From the NCBI GenBank assembly GCA_020059425.1, contig JAGVCD010000203.1:1-5828 (forward strand): a DNA stretch of 5,828 nt, read 5' to 3'. The notes beneath the pieces were generated by a model, which was given only the letters and a program-made list of their open reading frames with translations, did not search any database and was not told the origin of the DNA. This DNA comes from Chamaesiphon sp. (GTDB lineage: Bacteria > Cyanobacteriota > Cyanobacteriia > Cyanobacteriales > Chamaesiphonaceae). The translations under genes were made by a program, and so were the position numbers. This document shows, piece after piece, positions 5,097 through 5,828 of the stretch (positions within the stretch are counted from its first letter, which is position 1; each line of letters opens with the position of its first letter).

Positions 5097-5828
5097 TCAA
5101 ATTAGCTGCTGCTGGGGCACCGGCGCGGGGACTTTACTGGCCAGTCGATCGATCAAGGGCGGTACCGGGCAATCTAGCAAAATGGCGATCGATCTCATTA
5201 AATCCACCCCATCCAGATGAGTTTGGCGGTGGGCGGTGAGTATTTCTAAGCCAGCAACGATTAATAATTGCTTGATTTTAGGAGAAGCCGCAGCGATTTT
5301 GGCCAGCTGCGTTTGGAAATCTCGCCATGGCAATTCCGGGGGGAGTTCACTGGCCAGATGCGCTGGTAGCCGCAACATAGCTCCTTGAAAAACTATATTG
5401 CGATCGTGAGCACAACCGCGCTGTGCCAAAGTTCCTAAGATATTACGCATTTCGATACCCACTTCCTCGATCGACTGATAAATTTCTGGGGGCTGAGCGG
5501 GATTAAGTCGATGTTGTAAAATTAGGTAGGCTAGGCTGTTTTTCCAATTGTCAGGAGGCAGCAGAGCAACTAATTGATAACTAGATTGCAGTAGCTGCTG
5601 GCCAGATTCAGTCCCGCTTATTTTTGCCAGATGTTGATCGATAGTTTCAAGGCGCGGCGCATGATCAGCTTGCCATAGAGCAGCGACTTGTTCAATAACG
5701 GCGGGTTCTTCCCACTGCGCCAAGGCATTCAACTGTTCTTGATATTGATCGGCAGTTAGCAATAGATAATAGACATGAGCCAGATGAATCAGAGATGCAT
5801 CATTTTTAGGGGTAGACGGCTCAGTAAA
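5097..5828 (-). CDS. C-terminal part of a probable M48-family metallopeptidase (5' end outside window)
   Basis: The minus-strand frame is open from the window edge (5828) to TGA at 5099-5097, giving at least 243 residues. It should be read as a truncated gene rather than as starting at the TTG at 5762-5760. The opening FTEPSTPKNDASLIHLAHVYY runs into LLLTADQYQEQLNALAQWEEP, and the end KIKQLLIVAGLEIL, then HLDGVDLMRSIAILLDCPVPP, resembles the C-terminal extension of roughly 600-residue M48 (Ste24/HtpX-like) peptidases of cyanobacteria and proteobacteria. Shared features are an xxVYxLLL helix, an LL..AQ motif, and a final helix ending LDCPxPP. The zinc-binding HEXXH domain would lie outside the window, so catalysis cannot be confirmed. 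This is recognition from memory and could be wrong; a TerB-like helical protein is an alternative. It is GC-rich (about 62% in sampled lines), unlike the neighbouring cluster, and contains four CGATCG sites. Confidence 0.6.
   Translation of the reverse strand, partial: FTEPSTPKNDASLIHLAHVYYLLLTADQYQEQLNALAQWEEPAVIEQVAALWQADHAPRLETIDQHLAKISGTESGQQLLQSSYQLVALLPPDNWKNSLAYLILQHRLNPAQPPEIYQSIEEVGIEMRNILGTLAQRGCAHDRNIVFQGAMLRLPAHLASELPPELPWRDFQTQLAKIAAASPKIKQLLIVAGLEILTAHRQTHLDGVDLMRSIAILLDCPVPPLIDRLASKVPAPVPQQQLI

Noticed and set aside
5760..5762. TTG on the minus strand as the start of the last gene
   Set aside because: The frame stays open to the window edge and the extra residues (HLAHVYYLLL) fit the family pattern, so the gene is truncated by the window.

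Overview
The window looks like cyanobacterial chromosome. The hexamer CGATCG, the core of the cyanobacterial HIP1 repeat, occurs 12 times in 5.8 kb, against about 1.4 expected by chance. The main gene has the TPR-plus-CHAT architecture that is widespread in filamentous cyanobacteria. No genus can be named from the sequence alone.

Layout. (a) Positions 2-430, plus strand: the C-terminal half of an EamA/DMT-family transporter, cut by the window edge. (b) 431-605: leader region with a weak promoter candidate and a small set of competing inverted repeats. (c) 606-4939, plus strand: a compact, probably co-transcribed cluster of four genes. It encodes a 897-residue TPR-CHAT cysteine peptidase, a 299-residue protein with a glycine-zipper membrane segment and a DUF5678-like C-terminus (ATG 3 nt after the CHAT stop), a 140-residue single-domain retropepsin-like aspartic protease (8-nt overlap with its predecessor), and a 94-residue three-helix membrane protein (37-nt gap). 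(d) 4940-5096: a short convergent intergenic space without a clear terminator. (e) 5097-5828, minus strand: the C-terminal part of a protein that resembles the tail of cyanobacterial M48 metallopeptidases. It runs off the window.

How the genes may work together. The CHAT protein has a candidate His/Cys dyad (H728, C769) behind a TPR sensor or scaffold array. Directly downstream lies a protein whose only obvious hydrophobic part is a GxxxG-rich segment, followed by a small aspartic protease and another small membrane protein. A peptidase with TPR sensing, a second protease and two membrane proteins in tight linkage suggest a protease-triggered membrane-acting module, such as stress signalling, defence or regulated cell death. 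This is inference from architecture and gene order; no partner or trigger can be read from the DNA.

The cluster is compositionally patchy. The TPR-coding part and the three small genes are AT-rich, whereas the middle of the CHAT gene is about 55% GC in a sampled line and strongly C-rich on the coding strand. This hints that the TPR and CHAT parts have different recent histories.
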